The notes under the pieces are model-generated. The model saw only the letters and a program-made list of their open reading frames with translations. It was not told where the DNA came from and did no database searches. From NCBI RefSeq assembly GCF_018131225.1, contig NZ_JAFCMM010000003.1, positions 124,001 through 188,000 of the forward strand: a DNA stretch of 64,000 nt. Direction: 5' to 3'. The stretch is from Bradyrhizobium sp. U87765 SZCCT0048 (GTDB lineage Bacteria; Pseudomonadota; Alphaproteobacteria; Rhizobiales; Xanthobacteraceae). A program made the translations under genes and the position numbers. Below are positions 30,820 to 39,412 of this stretch, in pieces (the stretch's first letter is position 1; each line of letters starts with the position of its first letter).

Positions 30820-32145
30820 ATGATGACTTCCCGCTTCACCCCGTCCCGCCGCGCCGTCCTGGCCGGCTTTGCCGGCACCGCACTGACATCCCTCGGCGCG
30901 TCGCCTGCCCTGGCCCAGGCCCGCCCCCAGGGGCGCCAGCTAGCGCTCCGGCTGCAGACGACTGCGCAGCCGCTGCGCGACAATCAGCCGCCCTCCGCCG
31001 TCTGGGCGTTCGCCGACGGCAGCGCGCCGCTGACGCTGCCGCAGGGCGACGTCGAAATCACCCTGACCAACGACCTGCCGCTGCCAATCGTGCCGGATAT
31101 CCACGGCCTCGCCGGGTCCGCCACCAGCGAGCCGCTGCTCGCTCGCCAGCCGATCGCGCCGGGTCAAAGCGCGAGGCTCGCCTTCACCGTGCGGCAGTCC
31201 GGAACGCTGCTGCTCGACACGCGCCTCCTAGGCGACGGCGCCGCTCGCGCGCTGCCGGTTCGCCCGCTGGTCGCGCCGGAGGCGGCGCGCCTCAGCGCCG
31301 ACCGCGACGAGACGCTGCTCATCGAGGACTGGCGGTTCGGTCCCGACGGCACGGCCCTGGCGCCTGGCCGCGACCCCGCCGGCGCATCGCCCCTGTTCAC
31401 AATCAACGGCAAGTCCGCGTTCGATCTCACCGTCCGTCGCCATGAGCGGGTCCGCCTTCGTCTGATCAATGGCTGCCAACGGGCTGTGATCGCATTCAAA
31501 ATCGACGACCACGATCTCCAGGTGATGGCGATCGACAGCCACCCGGCCGAACCGTTCGCCGCCCGTAACGGCCAGGTCGTGCTGGCCCCCGGGTCGCGTG
31601 TCGACACCTTCGTCGACATGACCGCCGAGCCGTCTCGGCCGGCAGCGATCCGACTGCACGACGGCACCACGGCACGACAGGTCGGGCGGCTGCTCTATGG
31701 CGAGGCGACACCGCTTCGCCTCGCGCCGCTCGCCTCTCTCGAAACCTTTCCTTCCAATGGCTTACCGGACAAACTTGATCTTCAGAATGCACTGCGCGTC
31801 GACCTGCCGCTCGACATCAAGCCTGCCCCGGGCGGCTGGAGCCCGCCGATAACATTCACCGCCGGCCAGCCGCCGTCGTTCCGGGCGAAGCGTGGCCGGG
31901 TGGTGGTTCTGGCGCTGACCAACCGCGCGGCAACGCCGGTCATGTTCCGGCTGCACGGCGGCCCGTTCCGCCTGCTCGACCGGCTCGACGACGGCTGGAA
32001 GCCGTTCTGGCTCGACACCCTTCTTCTCGACGCCCGGCAGACCCACCGCATCGCCTTCCCCGCGACCGCCGGATCCTGGTTGCTGGAAAGCGCCGGCACC
32101 GACTGGGCGACGCCGCGGCTGGTGCAGTGGTACGCCGTCGAGTGA
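30820..32145 (+). CDS. Tat-exported multicopper-oxidase-like protein lacking most copper ligands
   Basis: 441 residues with three cupredoxin-type domains and an N-terminal twin-arginine signal (SRRAVLAGFAGTALTSLGASPALA). The four copper motifs can be placed but are eroded: HWHG is DIHG (93-96), YHPH is LDTR (132-135), HPFHLHG is VMFRLHGG (374-381), and the HCHIxxH region is SWLLES (419-424). Type 1 and trinuclear copper sites therefore cannot form in the usual way. E. coli FtsP/SufI is a known copper-free member that supports cell division; a comparable structural role is possible here but inferred. The stop is 4 bases from the convergent nnr gene. Confidence 0.82.
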   Translation: MMTSRFTPSRRAVLAGFAGTALTSLGASPALAQARPQGRQLALRLQTTAQPLRDNQPPSAVWAFADGSAPLTLPQGDVEITLTNDLPLPIVPDIHGLAGSATSEPLLARQPIAPGQSARLAFTVRQSGTLLLDTRLLGDGAARALPVRPLVAPEAARLSADRDETLLIEDWRFGPDGTALAPGRDPAGASPLFTINGKSAFDLTVRRHERVRLRLINGCQRAVIAFKIDDHDLQVMAIDSHPAEPFAARNGQVVLAPGSRVDTFVDMTAEPSRPAAIRLHDGTTARQVGRLLYGEATPLRLAPLASLETFPSNGLPDKLDLQNALRVDLPLDIKPAPGGWSPPITFTAGQPPSFRAKRGRVVVLALTNRAATPVMFRLHGGPFRLLDRLDDGWKPFWLDTLLLDARQTHRIAFPATAGSWLLESAGTDWATPRLVQWYAVE

Positions 32146-32149
32146 CGGC

Positions 32150-33655
32150 TCAGACCACCCCGAGGGTGGCATAGAGCCGCCGCAGCACTGCCGGGAGCGC
32201 TTCCGGCAGATCCTCCGCGATCAGGCCCGGCCCGACCTCACGCCCGGCTTCGCCATGCAGCCACACCGCCATGCAAGCGGCGGCGAATGCGGGAACGCGC
32301 TGCGCCAGCAGCCCGGCGATGAAACCGGCAAGCACATCCCCCGAGCCCGCGGTCGCAAGCCAGGGCGGCGCATTGGCCGCGATCGCTGCGCGCCCGTCCG
32401 GCGCCGCCACCACCGTGTCCGGTCCCTTGATCAGCACGACGGCCCCTGCACGCGCGGCCGCCGCACGCGCCAGATCGAGCTTCGATCGAACTTTCGCAGA
32501 TCCATCCAACGATCTGAACAATCTCGAAAATTCGCCATCGTGCGGCGTCAGGACAACCTGAGGATCATCCAGCGCATGAACCGCTTCGAACAGCACCTCA
32601 GGCCCGGGCGCGAAGCTCGTCAGAGCATCCGCATCCAGCACGACACCCCGCCCCGGCCCGATCGCCGCCAGCGCCAGGGCGCGGGTCGGCGCGCCGACCC
32701 CGGCGCCCGGCCCGACCACACAGGCGTTGAGCCGCGGGTCGGCCAGCATGCGCGCGAGGTCGGCGGCGGTATCGGCCGGGCGAACCATGATCGTGGTCAG
32801 GGCCGCGGCATGGATCGCAAGCGCCTCGCCCGGCGACGCCACGGTCACCAGACCTGCGCCTGCCCGCAACGCCCCGCGGGCGGCGAGGCGCGCGGCCCCG
32901 GTCGAGGCGATCCCGCCGGACACCACCACCGCATGGCCACGACCGTACTTGTGGCCATCGACCCGCGGCACCGGCACCTGGCTCCGCCACAGATCGGGAT
33001 CGTTGTCGAACGCCGCCGGCCGAATGTCGCCGAGCACCGTCGGCGCGATTCCGATGTCGAGGAGATGCACAGGACCGCAGTGCAGCCGGCCGGGCAGCAG
33101 CAGATGGCCCGGCTTGCGGCGGAAGAACGTCACGGTGGCGGTCGCCCGCACCGCGCCTCCCATCACCGCGCCCGTCTCGCCATCGATGCCGCTGGGCAGA
33201 TCGACCGCGAGGATCGGCGCGCCGCTGGCATTCATGGCGGCGATCATCGCGAGCGGGTCGCCCTTCACCGGCCGGTCGAGTCCCGCGGCGAACAGCACGT
33301 CGATGATCAGCGCCGGCCGGCCGATCCCGCCCGGATCAGCGGCGTCATAGGACAGCACCGGCCCGGACCAGGCCGCTGCGGCCCGCGCCGCGTCGCCCTT
33401 CAGAGTATCGCGGCGACACAGCAGGATCACCGACACCTCGCGCCCGCGCGCCGCAAGCTCGGCGGCCGCGACGAAGCCGTCGCCGCCATTGTTACCGCGC
33501 CCGGCGACGACCACGATCGGCCCGGCCGGCGCCATCTGCCCCGCAATGCCGGCCACCGCCCGTCCCGCGGCCAGCATCAGCGCAAAGCCCTCGGTCCCGG
33601 CGGCGATGGTCAGTGCATCGGCGCGCGCCATCTCGCCCGGCGTCAGCAATTCCAT
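32150..33655 (-). CDS. nnr: Bifunctional NAD(P)H-hydrate epimerase / ADP-dependent NAD(P)HX dehydratase
   Basis: Metabolite-repair enzyme that restores damaged NADH and NADPH hydrates, 501 residues with both domains fused as in most bacteria. The N-terminal YjeF_N epimerase part has VVVAGRGNNGGDGFVAA at 48-64 and AVDLPSGIDGETG at about 155. The C-terminal ribokinase-like dehydratase part has GHKYGRGHAVVVSGG, TPHDGEFSRLF, VLIKGPDTVVAAPDG and the NAPPWLATAGSGDVLAG motif with the catalytic Asp. It is divergent from glnB. Confidence 0.93.
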   Translation of the reverse strand: MELLTPGEMARADALTIAAGTEGFALMLAAGRAVAGIAGQMAPAGPIVVVAGRGNNGGDGFVAAAELAARGREVSVILLCRRDTLKGDAARAAAAWSGPVLSYDAADPGGIGRPALIIDVLFAAGLDRPVKGDPLAMIAAMNASGAPILAVDLPSGIDGETGAVMGGAVRATATVTFFRRKPGHLLLPGRLHCGPVHLLDIGIAPTVLGDIRPAAFDNDPDLWRSQVPVPRVDGHKYGRGHAVVVSGGIASTGAARLAARGALRAGAGLVTVASPGEALAIHAAALTTIMVRPADTAADLARMLADPRLNACVVGPGAGVGAPTRALALAAIGPGRGVVLDADALTSFAPGPEVLFEAVHALDDPQVVLTPHDGEFSRLFRSLDGSAKVRSKLDLARAAAARAGAVVLIKGPDTVVAAPDGRAAIAANAPPWLATAGSGDVLAGFIAGLLAQRVPAFAAACMAVWLHGEAGREVGPGLIAEDLPEALPAVLRRLYATLGVV

Positions 33656-33981
33656 GACTTCATTCCTCCCGAAACCGCCTCATCCTCAGGCAATCCGCTG
33701 AAACTTGATCCAGTCGCGACACCAAATCCGCCCCATCTGAACAAACATTGCGCATTCGGACTATTTTTTGTGCATGGCAACCATCCTCCGCCACAACCGG
33801 GAGCCGCCGGCTTCGGTTAATGCACTGATACTATTCCCGTTTTCCACGACAATCCAAGTTGGCACAGACCCTGCTTACAGATGGGCTCCATTGGCGCGTC
33901 GTCGTGCACGCGCGCCTGAGACGACAAGGCAGCATGGGCGAGAGCCTGCTCTGCAGCTTCGGAGTGCCGGGGAGACGTTCA
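33656..33981. other. Divergent regulatory region between nnr and glnB
   Basis: 326 bases without a gene. The right half holds the sigma-54 element at 33860-33876. The stretch 33740-33860 is lower in GC than the flanks and could hold a second, RpoD-type glnB promoter, as known for glnB of Bradyrhizobium japonicum, but no clear boxes were found. No convincing NtrC site (GCAC-N7-GTGC) was seen. Confidence 0.5.
33860..33876 (+). promoter_or_regulatory. Sigma-54 (RpoN) -24/-12 promoter of glnB-glnA
   Basis: TGGCACAGACCCTGCTT matches the RpoN consensus TGGCAC-N5-TTGCW with one mismatch. The GG at 33861-33862 and GC at 33873-33874 have the required 12-base register. It lies 106 bases before the glnB start, so transcription would begin near 33886. 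Confidence 0.75.
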
Positions 33982-34320
33982 GTGAAGAAAATCGAGGCGA
34001 TCATCAAACCCTTCAAGCTCGACGAGGTGAAAGAGGCTCTTCAGGAAGTCGGGCTTCAGGGCATCACGGTGACCGAAGCGAAGGGCTTCGGGCGGCAGAA
34101 GGGTCATGCCGAGCTCTACCGTGGCGCGGAGTACATCGTCGATTTCCTGCCCAAGGTGAAAATTGAAATTGTCATCTCCGACGAGTTGGTCGAGAAGGCA
34201 ATTGATGCTATCCGCCGTGCCGCACAGACTGGCCGGATCGGCGACGGCAAGATTTTCGTTTCCAACATCGAAGAAGCCATTCGCATCAGAACTGGAGAAT
34301 CCGGCCTGGACGCCATCTAA
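33982..34320 (+). CDS. glnB: Nitrogen regulatory protein P-II (GlnB)
   Basis: Trimeric signal protein that senses 2-oxoglutarate and ATP/ADP and steers glutamine synthetase adenylylation and NtrBC, 112 residues. A GTG at 33982 gives the universal start (M)KKIEAIIKPFKLDEVKEAL; GGGGAG precedes it, and a 41-codon upstream extension is not credible. The T loop has KGFGRQKGHAELYRGAEY with the uridylylation site Tyr51. VSNIEEAIRIRTGESGLDAI is the B/C-loop end. glnA follows after 87 bases, the rhizobial glnBA arrangement, and an RpoN promoter lies upstream. Confidence 0.97.
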   Translation: MKKIEAIIKPFKLDEVKEALQEVGLQGITVTEAKGFGRQKGHAELYRGAEYIVDFLPKVKIEIVISDELVEKAIDAIRRAAQTGRIGDGKIFVSNIEEAIRIRTGESGLDAI

Positions 34321-34407
34321 CCCGACAGAATTTCAATTTCCCTCCCACACGGCCGCCCGCTGCGGCCGCCTCATCACGACCAAGGCCCGTACAGACAAGG
34401 GGTACTC

Positions 34408-35817
34408 ATGAAGACCGCCAAAGACGTCCTGAAGTTGATCAAGGACAACGACGTCAAGTACGTCGATTTCCGTTTCACCGATCCGCGCGGCAAGTGGCAG
34501 CACGTCACGTTCGACGTCAGCATGATCGAGGAAGAGACCTTCGCTGAAGGCATCATGTTCGACGGCTCCTCGATCGCGGGCTGGAAGGCGATCAACGAGT
34601 CCGACATGTGCCTGATGCCGGATCCGGTCACCGCGTCGATCGACCCCTTCTTCGCCGAGACCACCCTGGTCCTGACCTGTGACGTGCTCGAGCCGACCAC
34701 CGGCGAGCCCTACAACCGCGACCCGCGCGGCATCGCCAAGAAGGCGGAAGCCCAGGTCAAGGCGCTCGGCATCGGCGACACCGTGTTCGTCGGCCCGGAA
34801 GCCGAGTTCTTCGTGTTCGACGACGTGCGCTATTCGGCGAACCCGTACAACACCGGCTTCAAGCTCGATCAGGTCGAACTGCCGACCAACTCGGACACCG
34901 AGTACGAGGGCGGTAACCTCGGCCACCGCATCCGCACCAAGGCCGGCTACTTCCCTGTGCCGCCGCAGGACAGCGTGCAGGACATGCGCTCGGAAATGCT
35001 CGGCGCGATGGCCAAGATGGGCGTCAAGGTCGAGAAGCACCACCACGAGGTGGCGTCGGCCCAGCACGAACTCGGCATGAAGTTCGATACCCTGACGCTG
35101 ATGGCCGACCAGATGCAGATCTACAAGTACTGCATCCACCAGGTCGCGCACATCTACGGCAAGACCGCCACCTTCATGCCGAAGCCGGTGTACGGCGACA
35201 ACGGCTCGGGCATGCACGTGCACCAGTCGATCTGGAAGGAAGGCAAGCCGATGTTCGCCGGCAACAAGTATGCCGACCTCTCGGAGAGCTGCCTGCACTA
35301 CATCGGCGGTATCATCAAGCACGCCAAGGCGCTGAACGCCTTCACCAACCCGTCGACCAACTCCTACAAGCGCCTGGTTCCGGGCTATGAGGCTCCGGTG
35401 CTGCTCGCCTATTCGGCGCGCAACCGCTCGGCGTCGTGCCGCATCCCGTACACCACCTCGCCGAAGGCCAAGCGCGTCGAGGTCCGCTTCCCGGATCCGA
35501 TGGCGAACCCCTACCTCGCCTTCGCCGCGATGCTGATGGCCGGCCTCGACGGCATCAAGAACAAGATCGATCCGGGCGCTGCCATGGACAAGGATCTGTA
35601 CGACCTGCCGAAGGAGGAGCTCAAGGAGATCCCGACGGTTTGCGGCAGCCTGCGCGAAGCGCTGGAGAGCCTCGACAAGGATCGCGCCTTCCTCAAGGCC
35701 GGCGGCGTGTTCGATGACGATTTCATCGACAGCTACATCGAACTCAAGATGACGGAAGTCGCTCGCTTCGAGATGACCCCGCATCCGGTCGAGTTCGAGA
35801 TGTACTACTCCTACTGA
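34408..35817 (+). CDS. glnA: Glutamine synthetase type I
   Basis: Dodecameric GSI that makes glutamine from glutamate, ammonia and ATP, 469 residues. Motifs: FDGSSIAGW (51-59), VGPEAEFFVFD (128-138), KPVYGDNGSGMHVHQS (259-274), the ammonia/glutamate region NPSTNSYKRLVPGYEAP (314-330) and NRSASCRIP (339-347). Tyr398 in DKDLYDLPKEE is the adenylylation site, so activity should be controlled by GlnE through P-II. It is co-oriented with glnB and followed by a terminator. AAGGGG lies before the ATG. Confidence 0.98.
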   Translation: MKTAKDVLKLIKDNDVKYVDFRFTDPRGKWQHVTFDVSMIEEETFAEGIMFDGSSIAGWKAINESDMCLMPDPVTASIDPFFAETTLVLTCDVLEPTTGEPYNRDPRGIAKKAEAQVKALGIGDTVFVGPEAEFFVFDDVRYSANPYNTGFKLDQVELPTNSDTEYEGGNLGHRIRTKAGYFPVPPQDSVQDMRSEMLGAMAKMGVKVEKHHHEVASAQHELGMKFDTLTLMADQMQIYKYCIHQVAHIYGKTATFMPKPVYGDNGSGMHVHQSIWKEGKPMFAGNKYADLSESCLHYIGGIIKHAKALNAFTNPSTNSYKRLVPGYEAPVLLAYSARNRSASCRIPYTTSPKAKRVEVRFPDPMANPYLAFAAMLMAGLDGIKNKIDPGAAMDKDLYDLPKEELKEIPTVCGSLREALESLDKDRAFLKAGGVFDDDFIDSYIELKMTEVARFEMTPHPVEFEMYYSY

Positions 35818-35847
35818 GCGTCATCGGGGCTCTGCCCTCGACGTGCG

Positions 35848-35877
35848 AAAGGCGCCCTCACGGGCGCCTTTCTTTTT
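35848..35877 (+). terminator. Rho-independent terminator after glnA
   Basis: AAAGGCGCCC (35848-35857), loop TCAC, GGGCGCCTTT (35862-35871), then C and six T residues. It lies 30 bases past the glnA stop. Confidence 0.93.
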
Positions 35878-35985
35878 TGTTTTTTTGATCCGCCGGTCGG
35901 GTTCGGCCAAGCCGGTTCCCTCTCCGCCGCTTGATCCGCGCCGCGCGTTCGGCGAAGAATGACCTCCCTTTTCCTGAGGTGACAG

Positions 35986-37140
35986 ATGAGCCCCGTTTCC
36001 GCCGATCCCGTGCCGCCGCAGCCCACCCTGGCGCGGTCGATCGCCCTCGGCGGCTGCGCGATCGTCGCCTTTGCCGCGTTCCTCGCCCTGGTGTGGTACG
36101 CGGCGGCCACGCTGTTCCTGATTTTCGCCGGTATCCTGTTCGGCGTGTTCCTGAACGCGCTCAGCCACCTGCTCGGCCGCCTGATCGGCGGCCCCTACCT
36201 CGTCCGCCTCGCGCTCGTCTGTCTGCTGCTGACCGGCATCATCTCCGGCGTCGTCGTGCTCGGCGGCGCAACCATCGCCCAGCAGGCGAGCGCCCTCACC
36301 GCCACCATTCGCTCCCAGGTGGGCACGGTGAAGTCGTTCCTCGACCAGCACGGCATCGACACCAGCTTCCTCGATACAGCGACGGCGCTCGGACCGGCGA
36401 CATCGACGACGCCCCCACCGACCTCTGACAACGCCCCCCGCAGCAAGCCGGAGCTGCCGAGTGCCGGCACCATCGCCTCGGGCACCACCGCCGTGCTCGG
36501 CCAGACCGCCAAGCTGCTGCTCGGCGTATTCGGCACGGTCGGCAACATTTTCGTCGTGGTGCTGCTCGGCGTGATGCTGGCGCTGCAGCCCGAGGTCTAC
36601 CGCAACGGCCTGCTCAACTTCGTGCCCAGGCGGCACAAGGCCTACGCGGCGCGGCTGGTGGACGATATCGCCGAAACACTCCGCCGCTGGCTGCTCGGCC
36701 AGATCACCACCATGAGCGTCATCTTCGTGATCGCCTGGACCGGCTTGACCATCATCGGCATTCCCGGCGCGCTGGTGCTCGGCTTCCAGGCCGGCCTGCT
36801 CACCTTCATCCCGACGGTGGGCTCGTTCATCGCCGGCATCATTATCGTGCTGGCGAGCCTCGGCTCGGGCTGGACCGCGGTGATCAGCGCGTTCGGCCTC
36901 TATGCCGGGCTGCAGTTTCTCGAGGGCAACATCCTGACGCCGCTGATCCAGCGCCACGCCATCAACATTCCGCCAGCGACGCTGTTCGCCTCGCAGATCT
37001 TCCTTGGCGTGCTATTCGGATTGTGGGGGCTGGCGCTGGCGCTGCCGCTGATTGCGGTGACCAAAGTGGCGCTCAAGCACGTCTACGGCGAGGCCGAAAG
37101 CGCAGCCATGACGGACGCTGACGCCAAGGCGGCGGCCTGA
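35986..37140 (+). CDS. AI-2E family (PerM-type) transporter
   Basis: 384-residue membrane protein of the AI-2E / UPF0118 family. Two helices open the protein (about 17-55), a third near 73-95, then a hydrophilic periplasmic or cytoplasmic domain with a Pro/Thr/Ser-rich insert (TSTTPPPTSDNAPRSKPELP), and a block of four to five helices from about 185 containing the signature GIPGALVLGFQAGLLTFIPTVGSFIAG and FLEGNILTPLIQRHAINIPPA. Members export autoinducer-2 or act as Na+/H+ antiporters; the substrate here is not known. AGGTGACAG precedes the ATG. Confidence 0.88.
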   Translation: MSPVSADPVPPQPTLARSIALGGCAIVAFAAFLALVWYAAATLFLIFAGILFGVFLNALSHLLGRLIGGPYLVRLALVCLLLTGIISGVVVLGGATIAQQASALTATIRSQVGTVKSFLDQHGIDTSFLDTATALGPATSTTPPPTSDNAPRSKPELPSAGTIASGTTAVLGQTAKLLLGVFGTVGNIFVVVLLGVMLALQPEVYRNGLLNFVPRRHKAYAARLVDDIAETLRRWLLGQITTMSVIFVIAWTGLTIIGIPGALVLGFQAGLLTFIPTVGSFIAGIIIVLASLGSGWTAVISAFGLYAGLQFLEGNILTPLIQRHAINIPPATLFASQIFLGVLFGLWGLALALPLIAVTKVALKHVYGEAESAAMTDADAKAAA

Positions 37141-37165
37141 ACCGCCGCCGGCCACATCGCATGGA

Positions 37166-37465
37166 TCAGGCGGTCGTGACCACCGTCTCGGTGTGCTCCA
37201 CCTCGGGCGGCGCCGCAAAGAACGGACCGACCAGCGCGCGCCACTCGGCAAAGTTCTCCGAGCCGCGGAAGTCGACGGTGTGCGCTTCAAGCGTCTCCCA
37301 CTTCACCACCAGACGATAGCGCTGCGGCTTCTCGATCGAGCGATGCAGCTCGAAGCCATGAAAGCCCCGGGAGCGGCCGAAGGCGGCTTTGGCCTTGACC
37401 ACGGCGGCCTCGAAATCGGCCTCGCTGCCGGGCTTGACCTCGATCTGTGCGATTTCGGTGATCAT
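37166..37465 (-). CDS. Antibiotic biosynthesis monooxygenase (ABM) domain protein
   Basis: 99 residues from the ATG at 37465 (MITEIAQIEVKPGSEADFEAAV). The dimeric alpha/beta ABM fold is suggested by the ferredoxin-like beta-alpha-beta pattern and by GFHGFELHRSIEKPQRYRLVVKWETLEAHTVDFRGSENFAEWRALVGPFF, typical of small proteins in this family. These proteins range from quinol or heme oxygenases to uncharacterised stress proteins; no cofactor ligand can be singled out. It is convergent with the AI-2E gene, 25 bases away. The upstream frame extension is rejected as Ala/Gly-rich and unsupported. Confidence 0.82.
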   Translation of the reverse strand: MITEIAQIEVKPGSEADFEAAVVKAKAAFGRSRGFHGFELHRSIEKPQRYRLVVKWETLEAHTVDFRGSENFAEWRALVGPFFAAPPEVEHTETVVTTA

Positions 37466-37571
37466 TGTTGCGTTCCCTCTCCACGCCGCGACGGCTTCGC
37501 CCGCCGCGCACCCGTCAATAGCGGCTGGCGCAGGCGGCGACAAACGGATTCGGGAACAATGGCAGGGATGG

Positions 37572-37595
37572 GCGACCGCGCGACCGCGCGACCGC
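37572..37595. repeat. Three tandem copies of an 8-base unit
   Basis: GCGACCGC occurs three times head to tail just past the stop codon of the small membrane protein gene. Confidence 0.8.
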
Positions 37596-37597
37596 GG

Positions 37598-37837
37598 TCA
37601 GATCATCAGCAGCGCGGCACCGGCGACCATCAGTGCAACACCGACGAACATCACGGCCGGCCAGCGGCTCGGCGGCGGCGCATGGCGCCCGTAGCGCCCC
37701 TGGGCGCGGCGCTCGTCGATCAGCGCGCGCTCATACTCGTCGGACGTGGAGAACAGACACGCAAAGCCGGCGCGCGCGGACGCGATGCTGGCTTCGAGCG
37801 ACGAGAGAGCGGACTGACGCTGCGGATCGATGTTCAT
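37598..37837 (-). CDS. Small single-helix membrane protein, unknown
   Basis: About 79 residues from the ATG at 37837 (MNIDPQRQSALSSLEASIASARAG), or 81 if the ATG two codons earlier is used. The N-terminal half is polar and helical; the last 20 residues (WPAVMFVGVALMVAGAALLMI) form one membrane helix, with RYGRHAPPPSR just before it. No domain recognised and the ribosome site is weak. Codon composition is consistent with a real gene. It stands between the diguanylate cyclase and ABM genes on the same strand. Confidence 0.55.
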   Translation of the reverse strand: MNIDPQRQSALSSLEASIASARAGFACLFSTSDEYERALIDERRAQGRYGRHAPPPSRWPAVMFVGVALMVAGAALLMI

Positions 37838-37902
37838 CAACATGCAGCGATGCTAGGAGCGACATGGTAAACGCCCCGTTAGCTTTTCGCAAAAAACACC
37901 AC

Positions 37903-39147
37903 CTACTGCGCGACGCCGACCACGCTGCCGGTCTGGCGCACGACACTCGCCTTGCGGACGCTGGCCTGTTCCACCTGGCGACGGCGGCTTTCGTCGAGCG
38001 ACAGGGGCTCCTCTGCGGCCACCTCGACGCGGTTGCGACCGCCGCGCTTGGCGCGATAGAGCGCGGTGTCGGCACTCGCCAGCAGCACGTCGAGCTCGGT
38101 GTCGGCCGGCCCGCCGGCGACGCCGATGCTGACCGTGGTGTCGATCGGCGCATCGTCGACCTCGATGCCGCAGCCGGCGAACGCCAGTCGCACGCGTTCG
38201 GCGGCAAGCACAGTTTCGTCGATCGCGCACGGCAGCATCGCCGCGAACTCCTCGCCGCCGATGCGGCCGATCAGGTCGGTGATCCGCAGATTGGCCGTGA
38301 TCACCGCGGCGAACAGCTTGAGCACCTCGTCGCCCGCCGGATGGCCAAACCGGTCGTTGATCGATTTGAAGTGGTCGATATCGAAAATCATCACCGTGAC
38401 GGGTCGACCGGCCTTGGCCTCGCGCTCGATCATGCGCGCGGTAGCTTCGCTGAAGCCGCGGCGGTTGAGCAGCCCGGTGAGCGGATCGATCGAGGCGGCG
38501 GCCTTGTGCGCCCGCACCGTGCGGTCACTCACCATCATGAAGATGATGAAGACCGTGCCGACGGCATAGAGCACCAGCTCGATGGCGAAGATCATCACCC
38601 AGACGCTGTTGGGCTGGAACGCGTCGTCATGGGAGGACAGCAGGCCGCCGAGCGCGATTGGCAGCATCAGCACGGCGCCGTGCAGCACGGGAATCACCAG
38701 CGCCGGCCAGCGCGAACGCATCGTGCTGCGGCGCTCGGACCAGAGTTCGCTCGCGGTCAGCGCCGCGTAGGCGGCGACGATCGCCGCACTCACCACAGTG
38801 TCGAGGAATGGCGCCTCGCCGGCGAAGAACACGGTCGCGGCCCAGATCGCCGCACCCGCCGCCAGGCCGACGACGCTGGGGCGGCGGCCGTGAAAGACCC
38901 GCGCCGCCGTCCACACCATGCCGCAGGCGAGGAAGCCGATGATGTTGACCGCCAGCAGCACCGGGCCGCCAAGCCGCGCACCAATCAGCACCCAGGCTCC
39001 GATCGACACTGCACCGAGGAGATAGGCCGTGCCCCACCAGCCCAGTGCCGGAATTCGCTCCTGGCGCCAGAAGAACAGAAGCAATGCCCCAAGCATTGCC
39101 GCGACGAGAGCCGCAACGAGATAGAGCGTCGAAATATCCAGCGACAT
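37903..39147 (-). CDS. Membrane-anchored diguanylate cyclase (GGDEF)
   Basis: 414 residues. The first 205 carry about seven membrane helices without a recognised sensor motif. The GGDEF domain spans about 218-375: DPLTGLLNRRGF at 221-232, FDIDHFKSINDRFGHPAGDEVL at 255-276, the active-site GGEEF at 297-301, and the product-inhibition site RITD at 288-291, five residues before it as expected. It should therefore make cyclic di-GMP and be feedback-inhibited. No EAL or HD-GYP domain follows. A short charged tail ends the protein. Signal sensed unknown. Confidence 0.92.
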   Translation of the reverse strand: MSLDISTLYLVAALVAAMLGALLLFFWRQERIPALGWWGTAYLLGAVSIGAWVLIGARLGGPVLLAVNIIGFLACGMVWTAARVFHGRRPSVVGLAAGAAIWAATVFFAGEAPFLDTVVSAAIVAAYAALTASELWSERRSTMRSRWPALVIPVLHGAVLMLPIALGGLLSSHDDAFQPNSVWVMIFAIELVLYAVGTVFIIFMMVSDRTVRAHKAAASIDPLTGLLNRRGFSEATARMIEREAKAGRPVTVMIFDIDHFKSINDRFGHPAGDEVLKLFAAVITANLRITDLIGRIGGEEFAAMLPCAIDETVLAAERVRLAFAGCGIEVDDAPIDTTVSIGVAGGPADTELDVLLASADTALYRAKRGGRNRVEVAAEEPLSLDESRRRQVEQASVRKASVVRQTGSVVGVAQ

Positions 39148-39350
39148 ACCTGCCCACCAGCCAGAATCGAAAGGCCTTCCAAAGCGGATGGAGCTGCATA
39201 GGCCCCCTCTTCTGAGGCCAGTATTACCGTCGTGGTGTTCGGAAATGGTTGTTCCGCGTCTTGCAGTTTTCGCAAAAACAGCGCGGTTTCTTGCAATCTT
39301 TTTGAAACCAACACATCGGGCGGCGCGATAAAACCCGCAGCCACCAACGA

Positions 39351-39378
39351 AAAAGGGCAGCCCGAGGGCTGCCCTTTG
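39351..39378 (-). terminator. Rho-independent terminator after rpsI
   Basis: On the minus strand AAAGGGCAGCCC and GGGCTGCCCTTTTT form a long stem with a two-base loop centre that ends in a T run, about 35 bases past the rpsI stop. Confidence 0.8.
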
Positions 39379-39412
39379 CGTTCGCTGCGCCCGACGGCGC
39401 GGAAGCGAAATA

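Noticed and set aside
33859..33981. 41-codon extension of glnB upstream
   Set aside because: It covers the region expected for the transcription start after the RpoN promoter, and the universal KKIEAIIKPF start lies at 33982.
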